16,413 nt of DNA from DATGFB01 sp032160545. Lineage in GTDB: Bacteria > Actinomycetota > Actinomycetes > Mycobacteriales > Jatrophihabitantaceae. This document shows positions 1 through 6,956 of the stretch, one piece after another (within the stretch, counting starts at the first letter, position 1; each line of letters begins with the position of its first letter). The DNA lies in contig JAVHVN010000126.1 of the NCBI GenBank assembly GCA_032160545.1, positions 1-16,413 of the forward strand. Direction: 5' to 3'. The translations under genes were made by a program, and so were the position numbers. Under the pieces are notes generated by a model. The model did not search any database. It was not told where the DNA came from and worked only from the letters and a program-made list of their open reading frames with translations.

Positions 1-1376
1 GCGAGGACGGCCTGAATGCCGATCGCGACACCGAACGCCGTGCCGATGCTGCCGCCCTCGAGGCCGAGGTAGAGCGTGCCGATGGTGGCGATGCCGAGCG
101 CCAGGCCGCTCTGCTGCAGGGTGACGAGCACGCCGCCGCCGACGCCGGCCAGGTGCGGTGGGACGTCCGCGAGGATCAGCCGGAACAGCGAGCCGAAGAC
201 GAACGACTGGGCGAAACCGCAGACCGCGAGCGGGCCCGCCATGTCGACCAGCGCAACGTCGGGCCACCCGCCGGACACGACGAGCACCAGCCAGCCGAGG
301 CCGAGTGCCTGCACGACTCCGGCGACGCCCAACGTGGCCCGGCCGAACCGGGCGATCGCCCGCGGGGTCAGCAACGATCCGATCAGGAACATCACCGCGA
401 GCGGCGTGATGGCGAGGCCGCTGCGCAGCGGGCTGGCGTGCAGGCCGTCCTGGACGGTCAGCGCGAACACGAACATGAAGGCGCCGAAGCCGAGAAAGAA
501 CGGCAGCCCGAGGGCGAGCCCGCGCCGCATCGAGCGAACCTGCAGCAACGACGGCGGTAGCAGGGGGACGGCGCCGCCTCGTTCCGCCCGCCGCTCGACC
601 GCGTACGTCGCCAGTGCGAGGAAGGGCGCGGCGCCGAGGAGGAGCCACGTCCACACCGGCCAGTGCAGCGTGCGGCCCTCGGCGAGCGGGACGAGCAGGG
701 CGCTCAGGGTCGCGGCGAACAGCACCGTGCCGGGCACGTCTATGCCCGCCGGCACGGGGGAGCGAGTGGCGGGCACGAACCGCACTGCCCCTGCCATCAC
801 GACCAGCCCGACCGGGATGTTCACGAGGAAGATCGGCCGCCAGGACGTCCCCGCGATGTCGGCCGTCACGAGCAACCCGCCGACGAGCTGCCCGACCACC
901 GCCGCGATGCCCGCGGTGGCGCCGTACAGGCCCAGGGCGCGGGCGCGGCGCGGCCCGTCGAGCGTCGCGTGGAACGTCGCGAGCACCTGCGGAACGATCA
1001 GTGCGGCGCATGCGCCCTGCGCGAGCCGGGCGGTGATGAGCACGCCCACCGACGGCGCGAGCCCGCAGGCCAGCGAGGTGAGGGTGAAGCCGACCAGCCC
1101 GATCAGGAAGACCCGTCGCCGCCCCCACGAGTCGCCCAGCCGCCCGCCGAGCACGAGCAGGGCGGCGTAGACGGTGCCATAGCCGGCGACGACCAGTTCG
1201 AGGGTCGGCGCCGATGCGTGCAGTGTGCTGTCGATCGTAGGCAGGGCCACGTTGACGATGAAGAAGTCCACGATGGGCAGGAAGGCTCCGAGGAGCAGCA
1301 CCGCCACGCCGACCGGCCTGAGCCGAGGCGCGGCGAGGGCGTCCGTCGCGGCTGCGGAATCCAGCAGTGCGGTCAT
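1..1376 (-). CDS. DHA2-family (14-helix) MFS drug exporter, C-terminus cut by the window edge
   Basis: The reverse strand is open from an ATG at 1376 to base 1 (458 codons), so only the last few dozen residues are missing relative to a DHA2 transporter of about 480 residues. Seen: a short polar N-terminus, then strongly hydrophobic segments; a DHA2 motif in the first helix (DFFIVNVALPTI, about residues 38-49); motif A in the loop after helix 2 (GGRLGDSWGRRRVF); and the WRPIFLVNIPVG signature before helix 6. These mark proton-driven export of drugs or other small hydrophobic compounds across the cytoplasmic membrane. The substrate cannot be read from sequence. A GGAG lies just before the start (short 3-nt spacing). 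It is divergent from an XRE regulator at 1479, and the shared 102-bp gap carries operator-like repeats, so repression by that regulator is likely (inference). Confidence 0.9.
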   Translation of the reverse strand, partial: MTALLDSAAATDALAAPRLRPVGVAVLLLGAFLPIVDFFIVNVALPTIDSTLHASAPTLELVVAGYGTVYAALLVLGGRLGDSWGRRRVFLIGLVGFTLTSLACGLAPSVGVLITARLAQGACAALIVPQVLATFHATLDGPRRARALGLYGATAGIAAVVGQLVGGLLVTADIAGTSWRPIFLVNIPVGLVVMAGAVRFVPATRSPVPAGIDVPGTVLFAATLSALLVPLAEGRTLHWPVWTWLLLGAAPFLALATYAVERRAERGGAVPLLPPSLLQVRSMRRGLALGLPFFLGFGAFMFVFALTVQDGLHASPLRSGLAITPLAVMFLIGSLLTPRAIARFGRATLGVAGVVQALGLGWLVLVVSGGWPDVALVDMAGPLAVCGFAQSFVFGSLFRLILADVPPHLAGVGGGVLVTLQQSGLALGIATIGTLYLGLEGGSIGTAFGVAIGIQAVL

Positions 1377-1400
1377 GAACTCCACGGTGCGGCACGCAGT

Positions 1401-1452
1401 AACCTGGTACCAGAGAAGCGCTTATCCAGGTATCTGCACTACCTGGTACCGG
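1401..1452. promoter_or_regulatory. Operator-like repeat cluster between the MFS and XRE genes
   Basis: The 10-mer ACCTGGTACC occurs twice in direct orientation (1402-1411 and 1441-1450). The first copy continues into a perfect palindrome, CTGGTACCAG (1404-1413). Between them lies the opposite orientation, CCAGGTA (1426-1432), which pairs with TACCTGG (1440-1446) as a 21-bp inverted repeat with 7-bp arms. A separate palindrome AAGCGCTT sits at 1416-1423. The location in a divergent regulator/exporter gap is where an autoregulator binds. Binding by the adjacent XRE protein is inferred. No clean -35/-10 pair was recognised for either gene. Confidence 0.6.
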
Positions 1453-1478
1453 ACTCGGGTAGGAGACAAGCTGCAACC

Positions 1479-2369
1479 ATGACTGCGACCGTTCCCGACC
1501 TGCGCGACCCGTCGCCGCTGCCCGCAAGCCCGCGCCGCGACGCCGACCAGATCCGCCGGGTGGAGCTGTCCGCCTTCCTCCGCAGCCGGCGCGAGCGCAT
1601 CTCGCCGCAGCAGGTGGGGGTGCCGGTCAACGGCCGCCGGCGTACGCCAGGGCTGCGGCGCGAGGAGGTCGCACAGCTCGCCGGGGTCGGGATCACCTGG
1701 TACACGTGGCTCGAACAAGGACGCGACATCAAGGTCTCCGAGCAGGTGCTCGAGGCGATCGCCCGCACCCTGATGCTCGACCGCGACGAGCGCAGTCACC
1801 TGTTCACCCTTGCTGGTGCGAGCGATCAGCAACTGGCGAACGAGTGCGCCGCGGTGCCGCCGCAGATGCATGCCGTGCTGGCGCAGTTCGCGCCGTATCC
1901 GGCCTGCGTGCAGAACGGCAAGTACGACATCCTCGCCTACAACCGGACCTACGGCCGGCTGATCGTCGACCTCGATGCGCTGCCGGTCGAGGAGCGCAAC
2001 GTGATGTGGCTGCTGTTCACCGAACCGTCCTGGCGCGCGGCCGTCGTCGACTGGGACGACGCGGCCTCGCGCATGACGGCCAACCTGCGCAGCCTCTATG
2101 CCGACCATGTGAGCGAGCCGGCGTGGAAGTCGTTCGTCGCGCGGCTGCGCGCGGCGTCGCCCGAGTTCGCCGACCTGTGGGCGCGGCACGAGGTGCGCGG
2201 TATCGAGAACAAGACCAAGCACTACCGCAATCCGCAGGTCGGGCTGCTGCGGATGGACATCACGAACCTGTGGCTGGCGCCGCGGTCCGGTACGCGCATG
2301 ATGGTCTACACCCCCGCCGACGACGACACCGCGCGCAAGCTCGCCACCCTCGACGACGTGGAGGTCTGA
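1479..2369 (+). CDS. XRE-family regulator with MmyB-like ligand-binding domain
   Basis: This 296-residue protein has an N-terminal helix-turn-helix (about residues 25-115) with the family hallmark RRRTPGLRREEVAQLAGVG (53-71), then WYTWLEQGRDI and the LARTL/LDRDERSHLF-type end. The rest matches the MmyB-like ligand-binding domain, a PAS-like fold: PYPACVQNGKYDILAYNRTY, then WLLFTEP, and the C-terminal H-P-x-VGLLRMDITNLWLAP-like strand. Such actinobacterial regulators usually control a neighbouring transporter or oxidoreductase and bind fatty-acid-like or aromatic ligands; the ligand here is unknown. ATG 1479 is preceded by AGGAG at 1461-1465, a rather long 13-nt spacing. The stop lies 2 nt before the next gene, so the two are translationally coupled. 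The operator repeats in the divergent gap are its likely target. Confidence 0.9.
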   Translation: MTATVPDLRDPSPLPASPRRDADQIRRVELSAFLRSRRERISPQQVGVPVNGRRRTPGLRREEVAQLAGVGITWYTWLEQGRDIKVSEQVLEAIARTLMLDRDERSHLFTLAGASDQQLANECAAVPPQMHAVLAQFAPYPACVQNGKYDILAYNRTYGRLIVDLDALPVEERNVMWLLFTEPSWRAAVVDWDDAASRMTANLRSLYADHVSEPAWKSFVARLRAASPEFADLWARHEVRGIENKTKHYRNPQVGLLRMDITNLWLAPRSGTRMMVYTPADDDTARKLATLDDVEV

Positions 2370-2371
2370 CC

Positions 2372-3010
2372 GTGCAGCTCACGAAGTTCACCCACTCGTG
2401 CGTGCGTTTCGACGACGGCGACCGGTCGGTCGTCCTCGACCCCGGTGTGTTCAGCGAGGTCGAGCAGGCCCTGGACGGGGTCGATGCGGTGCTCATCACG
2501 CACGAGCATCCCGACCACCTCGATGTCGACCTGGTGCGTGCGGCGGCACGGGCCAATTCCCGGCTGCAGATCTGGGCGCCCGCGGGCGTGGGCCACGCGC
2601 TCGGCGACCTCGGCGAGCAGGTCGTCGCTGTCGGGCCCGGGCAGACGTTCGAGGCGGGCGGCTTCGAGGTGCGGGCGTTCGGCGGCCAGCACGCGGTCAT
2701 CCACCCGACGATTCCGGTGATCGCCAACGTCGGATTCCTCGTCGAGGGCGTGTTCCACCCGGGCGACTCCTTGATCGTCCCGCCCGCCGACGTCCGCACC
2801 CTCCTGCTGCCGATCCACGCGCCGTGGTCGAACATCGCGCAGGTCATCGACTTCGCGGTGTCGGTACGCGCACCCAAGACCTACCCGATCCACAACTCGT
2901 TGCTGACCCCACCGGGGACCGCCATGGTCGAGGCGCTCGTCACCCGCATCGCCGGACAGTTCGGTAGCGACTACGTCCATCTCGACCCGCACGACATCGT
3001 CGACGTCTGA
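2372..3010 (+). CDS. MBL-fold metal-dependent hydrolase (UlaG-like)
   Basis: This 212-residue cytoplasmic protein starts with GTG at 2372, two bases after the XRE stop. Metal ligands of the metallo-beta-lactamase fold are visible in order: THEHPDH (43-49, the HxHxDH motif), H107 in GGQH, D132 in HPGDS, and H174 in PIHNS. The compact length, absence of a signal peptide and the N-terminal T-K-F-T-H-S-C-V-R strand fit the UlaG-like/L-ascorbate-6-P-lactonase-type branch rather than secreted beta-lactamases. Substrate unknown. Coupling to the XRE regulator and divergence from an exporter suggest a small detoxification module in which a ligand induces both hydrolysis and efflux (inference). Translation probably depends on ribosomes terminating on the upstream gene, as no strong independent RBS is seen. 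Confidence 0.9.
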   Translation: MQLTKFTHSCVRFDDGDRSVVLDPGVFSEVEQALDGVDAVLITHEHPDHLDVDLVRAAARANSRLQIWAPAGVGHALGDLGEQVVAVGPGQTFEAGGFEVRAFGGQHAVIHPTIPVIANVGFLVEGVFHPGDSLIVPPADVRTLLLPIHAPWSNIAQVIDFAVSVRAPKTYPIHNSLLTPPGTAMVEALVTRIAGQFGSDYVHLDPHDIVDV

Positions 3011-3022
3011 GCGTTCATCGAG

Positions 3023-3058
3023 TTGCAGTGCAATTTGTTGCATAGCTAGGCTGCCCGC
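3023..3058 (+). promoter_or_regulatory. Leaderless-type promoter with a TTGCA palindrome for padR-fadH
   Basis: A -35-like TTGCAG (3023-3028) and a -10-like TAGGCT (3047-3052) are 18 bp apart. The -10 ends 6 nt before the GTG at 3059, so transcription would start on or next to the start codon, as in actinobacterial leaderless mRNAs. No Shine-Dalgarno is present. The -35 is inside an 11-bp palindrome TTGCAGTGCAA (3023-3033), and another TTGCA is at 3038-3042. A PadR protein bound there would block the promoter, so autoregulation is likely (inference). Confidence 0.5.
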
Positions 3059-3622
3059 GTGGCACTCGAGCACGCGATCCTGGTCTCGCTCTCGGAGCAG
3101 GCCGGCTCGGGGTACGACCTGGCCCATAGGTTCGACCGCTCGATCGGGTACTTCTGGACCGCCACGCACCAGCAGGTCTACAAGGTGCTCGCCCGGATGG
3201 AGGGTGACGGCTGGATCGCGGCCACGCCCGTCGCGCAGGACGGCCGGCCGGACAAGAAGGTCTACGACCTCACCGAGGACGGCCGCGCCGAACTGCGCCG
3301 CTGGCTCGCCGAACCGGCCGAGCCCGAGGTCACCCGGTCCGAACTCGCGGTCAAGGTCCGTGGAGCGGCGAACGGAAGCCCGCGGACGGTACGAGCCGTG
3401 GCCGCCGAGGTGCGCCGGCACCGCGAACTGCACTCCGCACGGCTCGACACCTACCGGCGCAACGAGAAGCGTGAGTTCCCCGACCCATCGCGCCTCCATG
3501 GTCGCCGGCTGCACCAGTACCTCGTCCTGCGCGGCGGCATCGGCTACGAGCGTGGCGCGATCGAGTGGTGCGACGAGATCCTCGCGGCGCTGGCGCCGCC
3601 CTCCCGAAAGAGCGATCGATGA
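3059..3622 (+). CDS. PadR-family transcriptional regulator
   Basis: This 187-residue protein has a PadR winged helix at the N-terminus: LEHAILVSLSEQAGSGYDLA (3-22), then the recognition-helix region GYFWTATHQQVYKVLARME, and the wing with KKVYDLTEDGRAEL. An arginine- and glutamate-rich helical C-terminal domain (about 100-187) serves for dimerisation and ligand sensing. The GTG start is chosen because the fold begins immediately and a -10 box lies 6 nt upstream. Its stop overlaps the fadH start (ATGA), so it is the first gene of a two-gene operon and the likely sensor for it. Phenolic-acid PadR proteins respond to aromatic acids; here the partner suggests an unsaturated or acyl compound, which is speculative. 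Confidence 0.92.
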   Translation: MALEHAILVSLSEQAGSGYDLAHRFDRSIGYFWTATHQQVYKVLARMEGDGWIAATPVAQDGRPDKKVYDLTEDGRAELRRWLAEPAEPEVTRSELAVKVRGAANGSPRTVRAVAAEVRRHRELHSARLDTYRRNEKREFPDPSRLHGRRLHQYLVLRGGIGYERGAIEWCDEILAALAPPSRKSDR

Positions 3623-5652
3623 CGGCCTACCCGCACCTGCTCGAGCCCCTCGACCTCGGCTTCACGACGCTGCGTAACCGGGTGTTGATGGGCTCGATGC
3701 ACGTCGGCCTCGAGGACGACCGCAAGCACTTCGGCCGGCTCGCCGCGTTCTACGGCGCCCGCGCACGCGGCGGTGTCGGCCTGATCGTCACGGGTGGTTT
3801 CGCGCCGAACCGCACCGGCTGGCTGCTGCCGCTCGCCGGCAAGCTGACCAGTTCGCGCGAGGCGGGCAGGCACCGCGAGATCACCGAAGCCGTGCACGGC
3901 GAGGGCGGCAAGATCGCGCTGCAACTGCTGCACGCGGGCCGCTACGCGTACCACCCGTTGAATGTCAGCGCATCGAGCACGAAGTCACCCATCACGCCGT
4001 TCCGGGCCCGCGCGTTGACGCGCGCCGAGATCCGCCGCACCATCGGCGACTTCGGCCGCTCGGCGGCGCTCGCTCGCGACGCGGGCTACGACGGTGTCGA
4101 GATCATGGGATCCGAGGGATACCTGATCAACCAGTTCCTCGCGCCGCGTACCAACAGGCGCACCGACGAATGGGGCGCAACGGCCGAACACCGCCGCCGG
4201 TTCGCGGTCGAGATCGTGCGCGCCGTGCGAGACGCGGCCGGGCCGGACTTCATCGTCGTCTACCGGCTCTCGATGCTCGACCTCGTCGACGAGGGACAGA
4301 CGTGGGACGAGGTGGTCGCGCTGGCCCACGAGGTCGAAGCGGCCGGCGCGACGATCATCAACACCGGCATCGGCTGGCACGAGGCACGGGTGCCCACGAT
4401 CGTCAGCTCCGTTCCGCGGGGGGCGTTCAGCTGGGTCACCGCGAAGCTGCGGCCGCTGGTGGGCGTCCCGGTCATCACGTCCAACCGGATCACCATGCCC
4501 GAGACTGCCGAGGAGATCCTCGCGCGCGGCGATGCGGACATGGTCTCGATGGCCCGGCCGTTCCTCGCGGATCCCGACTGGGTGACCAAGGCGAGCGGCA
4601 ACCGCGCCGACGAGATCAACACCTGTATCGGGTGCAACCAGGCGTGCCTCGACCACACCTTCCGGCGCAAGCAGGCCACCTGCCTGGTCAATCCGCGCGC
4701 GGCACGTGAGACCACCCTCGTCCTCGCACCGACACGCACGGCAAAGCGCGTCGCTGTCGTCGGTGCCGGACCGGCCGGCCTGGCGACGGCGACGAGCGCG
4801 GCGTCGCGTGGGCACTCCGTCGACCTCTTCGAGGCCGACGGGGAGATCGGCGGGCAGTTCACTCTGGCCAGGCGCATTCCTGGCAAGGAGGAGTTCGCCG
4901 AGACGATCCGGTACTTCGTCCGGCAGCTGGAGTTGACCGGCGTGAAGCTGCACCTGTCCCAGGCGGCCAACGCGGACGAGCTGCTGGCCGGAAGCTACGA
5001 CGAGATCGTGCTCGCAACGGGCATAGCGCCGCGCGTTCCCGACGTGCCAGGGCTCGACCGCAGCAATGTGCACGGCTACGCCGACGTGATTGCCGGGCGC
5101 GTGACGGTCGGGCACCGCGTCGCCGTCATGGGCGCAGGGGGCATCGGGTTCGACGTGTGCGAATTCCTCACGTGCACCGGCGAGCCCGGGGTGCCGCAGG
5201 ACCTTGACCAGTGGAAGCGCGAATGGGGGGTCGGCGACCCTGCCGAGACGCGCGGCGGACTCGTTCGTGCCCGGCCGGACCCGCCGGCCCGTCAGGTCTA
5301 CCTGCTGCAGCGCAAGCCCGCGCCCCTCGGCAAGGGACTCGGCAGGACGACCGGATGGGTGCACCGAGCGGCGCTGAAGGCCCGCGGCGTCGAGATGCTC
5401 GGCGGGCTGAACTACGAGCGCGTCGACGACGTCGGGCTGCACGTCTCGTTCGGCCCCCGCCGAGAAGGAGCGCGGGTCCTCGAGGTGGACGACGTCGTCG
5501 TCTGCGCCGGCCAGCTGTCGCGCCGTGACCTGCATGGCGCGCTGGTTGCGGGCGGCGCGAGCGTCCATCTCGTCGGCGGGGCCCACCTCGCCGCCGAGCT
5601 GGACGCCAAGCGGGCGATCGACCAGGGCACGAGGCTCGCCGCCGCACTGTGA
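3619..5652 (+). CDS. fadH: NADPH-dependent 2,4-dienoyl-CoA reductase (FadH type)
   Basis: This 677-residue iron-sulfur flavoenzyme is close in length to E. coli FadH (about 670). It reduces 2,4-dienoyl-CoA during beta-oxidation of unsaturated fatty acids. The N-terminal TIM barrel (1-330) is of the Old Yellow Enzyme class and binds FMN. The family's catalytic Tyr and His correspond to Y168 (EGYLINQF) and H254 (GWHEAR). The 4Fe-4S ligands are C336, C339, C343 and C355 (CIGCNQAC...C). The FAD-binding GAGPAGLA is at 382-389 and the NAD(P)H-binding GAGGIG at 505-510. It starts inside the padR stop (ATGA, 3619-3622). Related OYE-like ene-reductases share this architecture, so the substrate could be a xenobiotic or another enoyl compound, and control by PadR makes this worth keeping open. 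No defect is visible. Confidence 0.9.
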   Translation: MTAYPHLLEPLDLGFTTLRNRVLMGSMHVGLEDDRKHFGRLAAFYGARARGGVGLIVTGGFAPNRTGWLLPLAGKLTSSREAGRHREITEAVHGEGGKIALQLLHAGRYAYHPLNVSASSTKSPITPFRARALTRAEIRRTIGDFGRSAALARDAGYDGVEIMGSEGYLINQFLAPRTNRRTDEWGATAEHRRRFAVEIVRAVRDAAGPDFIVVYRLSMLDLVDEGQTWDEVVALAHEVEAAGATIINTGIGWHEARVPTIVSSVPRGAFSWVTAKLRPLVGVPVITSNRITMPETAEEILARGDADMVSMARPFLADPDWVTKASGNRADEINTCIGCNQACLDHTFRRKQATCLVNPRAARETTLVLAPTRTAKRVAVVGAGPAGLATATSAASRGHSVDLFEADGEIGGQFTLARRIPGKEEFAETIRYFVRQLELTGVKLHLSQAANADELLAGSYDEIVLATGIAPRVPDVPGLDRSNVHGYADVIAGRVTVGHRVAVMGAGGIGFDVCEFLTCTGEPGVPQDLDQWKREWGVGDPAETRGGLVRARPDPPARQVYLLQRKPAPLGKGLGRTTGWVHRAALKARGVEMLGGLNYERVDDVGLHVSFGPRREGARVLEVDDVVVCAGQLSRRDLHGALVAGGASVHLVGGAHLAAELDAKRAIDQGTRLAAAL

Positions 5653-5660
5653 CCGGTCGG

Positions 5661-5690
5661 TTGCCACCTCGAACACCTGTTCGGTATCGT
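5661..5690 (+). promoter_or_regulatory. Leaderless-type promoter for the AlkB-like gene
   Basis: TTGCCA (5661-5666) and TATCGT (5685-5690) are separated by 18 bp. The -10 ends 6 nt before ATG 5697, and no Shine-Dalgarno is present between them. This supports the chosen start and a leaderless transcript. The promoter falls in the 44-bp gap after fadH, so this gene need not be part of the padR-fadH operon. Confidence 0.5.
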
Positions 5691-5696
5691 GACGAC

Positions 5697-6332
5697 ATGT
5701 CGCTGGCCTTTCAGGCGTCGCTGCTCGACGTCACCGACGAGGTCACCCTCGGCCCGCTCGGTCAGGCCGTCGAACGGCTCGAGCTGAGCGACGGCGCCTG
5801 GTTCGACGTGCGTCGGCAGTGGGTGTCCGGCGCGGACGTGCTCTTCGAACGGCTCGCGGCCGGCATCCCGTGGCACGCCGAGCGGCGCCAGATGTACGAC
5901 CGCGTCGTCGACGTGCCGCGATTGTTGAAGTTCTACGGCGAGGGAGAGGTACTGCCCGATCCCGTGTTGGACGACGCGAAGGCAGCGCTCGACCGGCACT
6001 ACGGCGCAGAGCTCGGCGAGCCGTTCGTCACCGCGGGGCTGTGCATGTACCGCGACGGTCGCGACAGCGTCGCGTGGCACGGCGACACGATCGGCCGGGC
6101 GAGCCACGAAGACACCATGGTCGCGATCGTGTCGGTGGGCTCGCCGCGATCGTTGCTGTTGCGGCCCAAGGGCGGGGGAGCACGGCGCACGCTTCGCTTC
6201 GACGTCGGCCACGGTGACCTCATCGTCATGGGCGGCAGCTGCCAGCGGACGTGGGAGCACGCGGTGCCGAAGACGGCGCGCCCGGTCGGCCCGCGAGTCA
6301 GCGTGCAGTTTCGCACCCGCGGGGTGCGCTGA
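5697..6332 (+). CDS. AlkB-like 2-oxoglutarate/Fe(II)-dependent dioxygenase
   Basis: This 211-residue protein has the AlkB fold signatures. YRDGRDSVAWHGD (118-130) gives Fe ligands H128 and D130. The third ligand is H188 in TWEHAVPK. The 2-oxoglutarate-binding arginine region is R200-VSVQFR-206. AlkB enzymes oxidatively demethylate alkylated bases (1-methyladenine, 3-methylcytosine) in DNA or RNA, releasing formaldehyde. The RDSVAWHGD form is common in actinobacterial AlkB homologues. The gene ends 5 bp before the convergent CNBD gene, and a perfect palindrome inside its last codons may terminate both. No adaptive-response (Ada) gene is near. Role in repair is inferred from family membership. 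Confidence 0.9.
   Translation: MSLAFQASLLDVTDEVTLGPLGQAVERLELSDGAWFDVRRQWVSGADVLFERLAAGIPWHAERRQMYDRVVDVPRLLKFYGEGEVLPDPVLDDAKAALDRHYGAELGEPFVTAGLCMYRDGRDSVAWHGDTIGRASHEDTMVAIVSVGSPRSLLLRPKGGGARRTLRFDVGHGDLIVMGGSCQRTWEHAVPKTARPVGPRVSVQFRTRGVR
6312..6328. terminator. 17-bp palindrome at a convergent gene junction, possible bidirectional terminator
   Basis: The arms CGCACCC (6312-6318) and GGGTGCG (6322-6328) are perfect, with a 3-nt loop. The hairpin covers the final codons of the AlkB-like gene and lies 10-26 nt beyond the stop of the opposing gene. There is no U-tract, as is frequent in high-GC actinobacteria, so function is not proven. Confidence 0.4.
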
Positions 6333-6337
6333 GCCCT

Positions 6338-6778
6338 CTACTCCGAGGTCTGCGCGGGCGCTGCCTGTGCGGACGACGACGTGTGCGCGTTGTAGACGTC
6401 CTGCAGCGCGCCCTTCACGTTCGGGTGCTTGCTCACGATGTCCTGAAGTGCGTCGTTCTCGATGCGCAGCGCGCTCACCTTGCTACTCGACGTGACCGTC
6501 GCGCCACGCTGACCGCCGCCGAGGAACGCCATCTCACCGATGATGTCGCCGGGGCCCAGCTGGGCGACCTCGTCGCGCTGGAAGAACACCCGCGCCGCTC
6601 CGGACAGCAGGAAGTAGCACGCGTCAGCGGGTTCACCCTGCGTCACGAACGGCCACCCGGCGGGCAGCTGGGTGATGCGTCCGGCCTCGGCCAGCGCCTC
6701 GAGGTCGCTCTTCGAACATCCCCGCAGGCTGCTCAGGCCGCTGAGCTGCTCGACGAGCGCTCGCTTCTCCCGGTCCAT
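6338..6778 (-). CDS. Stand-alone cyclic nucleotide-binding (CNBD/CAP_ED) protein
   Basis: This 146-residue protein is almost entirely one cNMP-binding domain: a helical N-terminus, LPAGWPFVTQGEPADACYFLLSG (beta-roll), and the phosphate-binding cassette GEMAFLGGGQRGATV, which keeps the Glu and Arg that contact the cyclic nucleotide. No DNA-binding helix-turn-helix follows, unlike Crp/Fnr regulators, so it is probably a sensor or adaptor that acts on another protein. The tail is Ser/Ala/Gln-rich. ATG 6778 is chosen because the frame above it (to 6916) is Arg-rich and not protein-like. A G-run just upstream may act as RBS. It is divergent from the repeat-containing membrane protein at 6957. Confidence 0.85.
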   Translation of the reverse strand: MDREKRALVEQLSGLSSLRGCSKSDLEALAEAGRITQLPAGWPFVTQGEPADACYFLLSGAARVFFQRDEVAQLGPGDIIGEMAFLGGGQRGATVTSSSKVSALRIENDALQDIVSKHPNVKGALQDVYNAHTSSSAQAAPAQTSE

Positions 6779-6828
6779 GCCGACCCCCCGCCAATCGCGC
6801 CGGCGAGCGCCGTCGCACCGTGCGCCTG

Positions 6829-6856
6829 AGCGTAATGAGCCGACGCCGCGCCGCAA
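6829..6856 (-). promoter_or_regulatory. Candidate promoter for the CNBD gene
   Basis: Read on the minus strand, TTGCGG (6856-6851) and TACGCT (6834-6829) are 16 bp apart, giving a start near 6822 and a leader of about 44 nt before ATG 6778. Only the hexamers support it. Confidence 0.35.
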
Positions 6857-6926
6857 CCTGAAGGGTGGACGCCGGGATCGTGTCGCCCAGCCCGCGCGAG
6901 CCTCCTCCTCGCCCATCCGGCGGCGC

Positions 6927-6950
6927 TACGCTGCGGCGCGTCGAAGGAGA
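6927..6950 (+). promoter_or_regulatory. -10 box and strong RBS for the QYGQP-repeat membrane protein
   Basis: TACGCT (6927-6932) is followed by AAGGAGA (6944-6950), which is 6 nt before ATG 6957. The RBS fixes the start codon. No convincing -35 was found. The divergent gap to the CNBD gene is 178 bp. Confidence 0.45.
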
Positions 6951-6956
6951 AGCGCC

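Noticed and set aside
663..1478. In-frame extension of the XRE gene far upstream (open to 663)
   Set aside because: It lies antisense to the MFS gene and crosses the operator region; composition is Arg/Glu/Gly/Pro-rich without a domain. ATG 1479 fits the family start.
3985..5676. 563-codon minus-strand open frame over fadH
   Set aside because: High-GC shadow frame; fadH on the plus strand has all catalytic and cofactor motifs.
6779..6916. Longer N-terminus for the CNBD protein
   Set aside because: Arg-rich, no fold, and it contains the likely promoter at 6829-6856.
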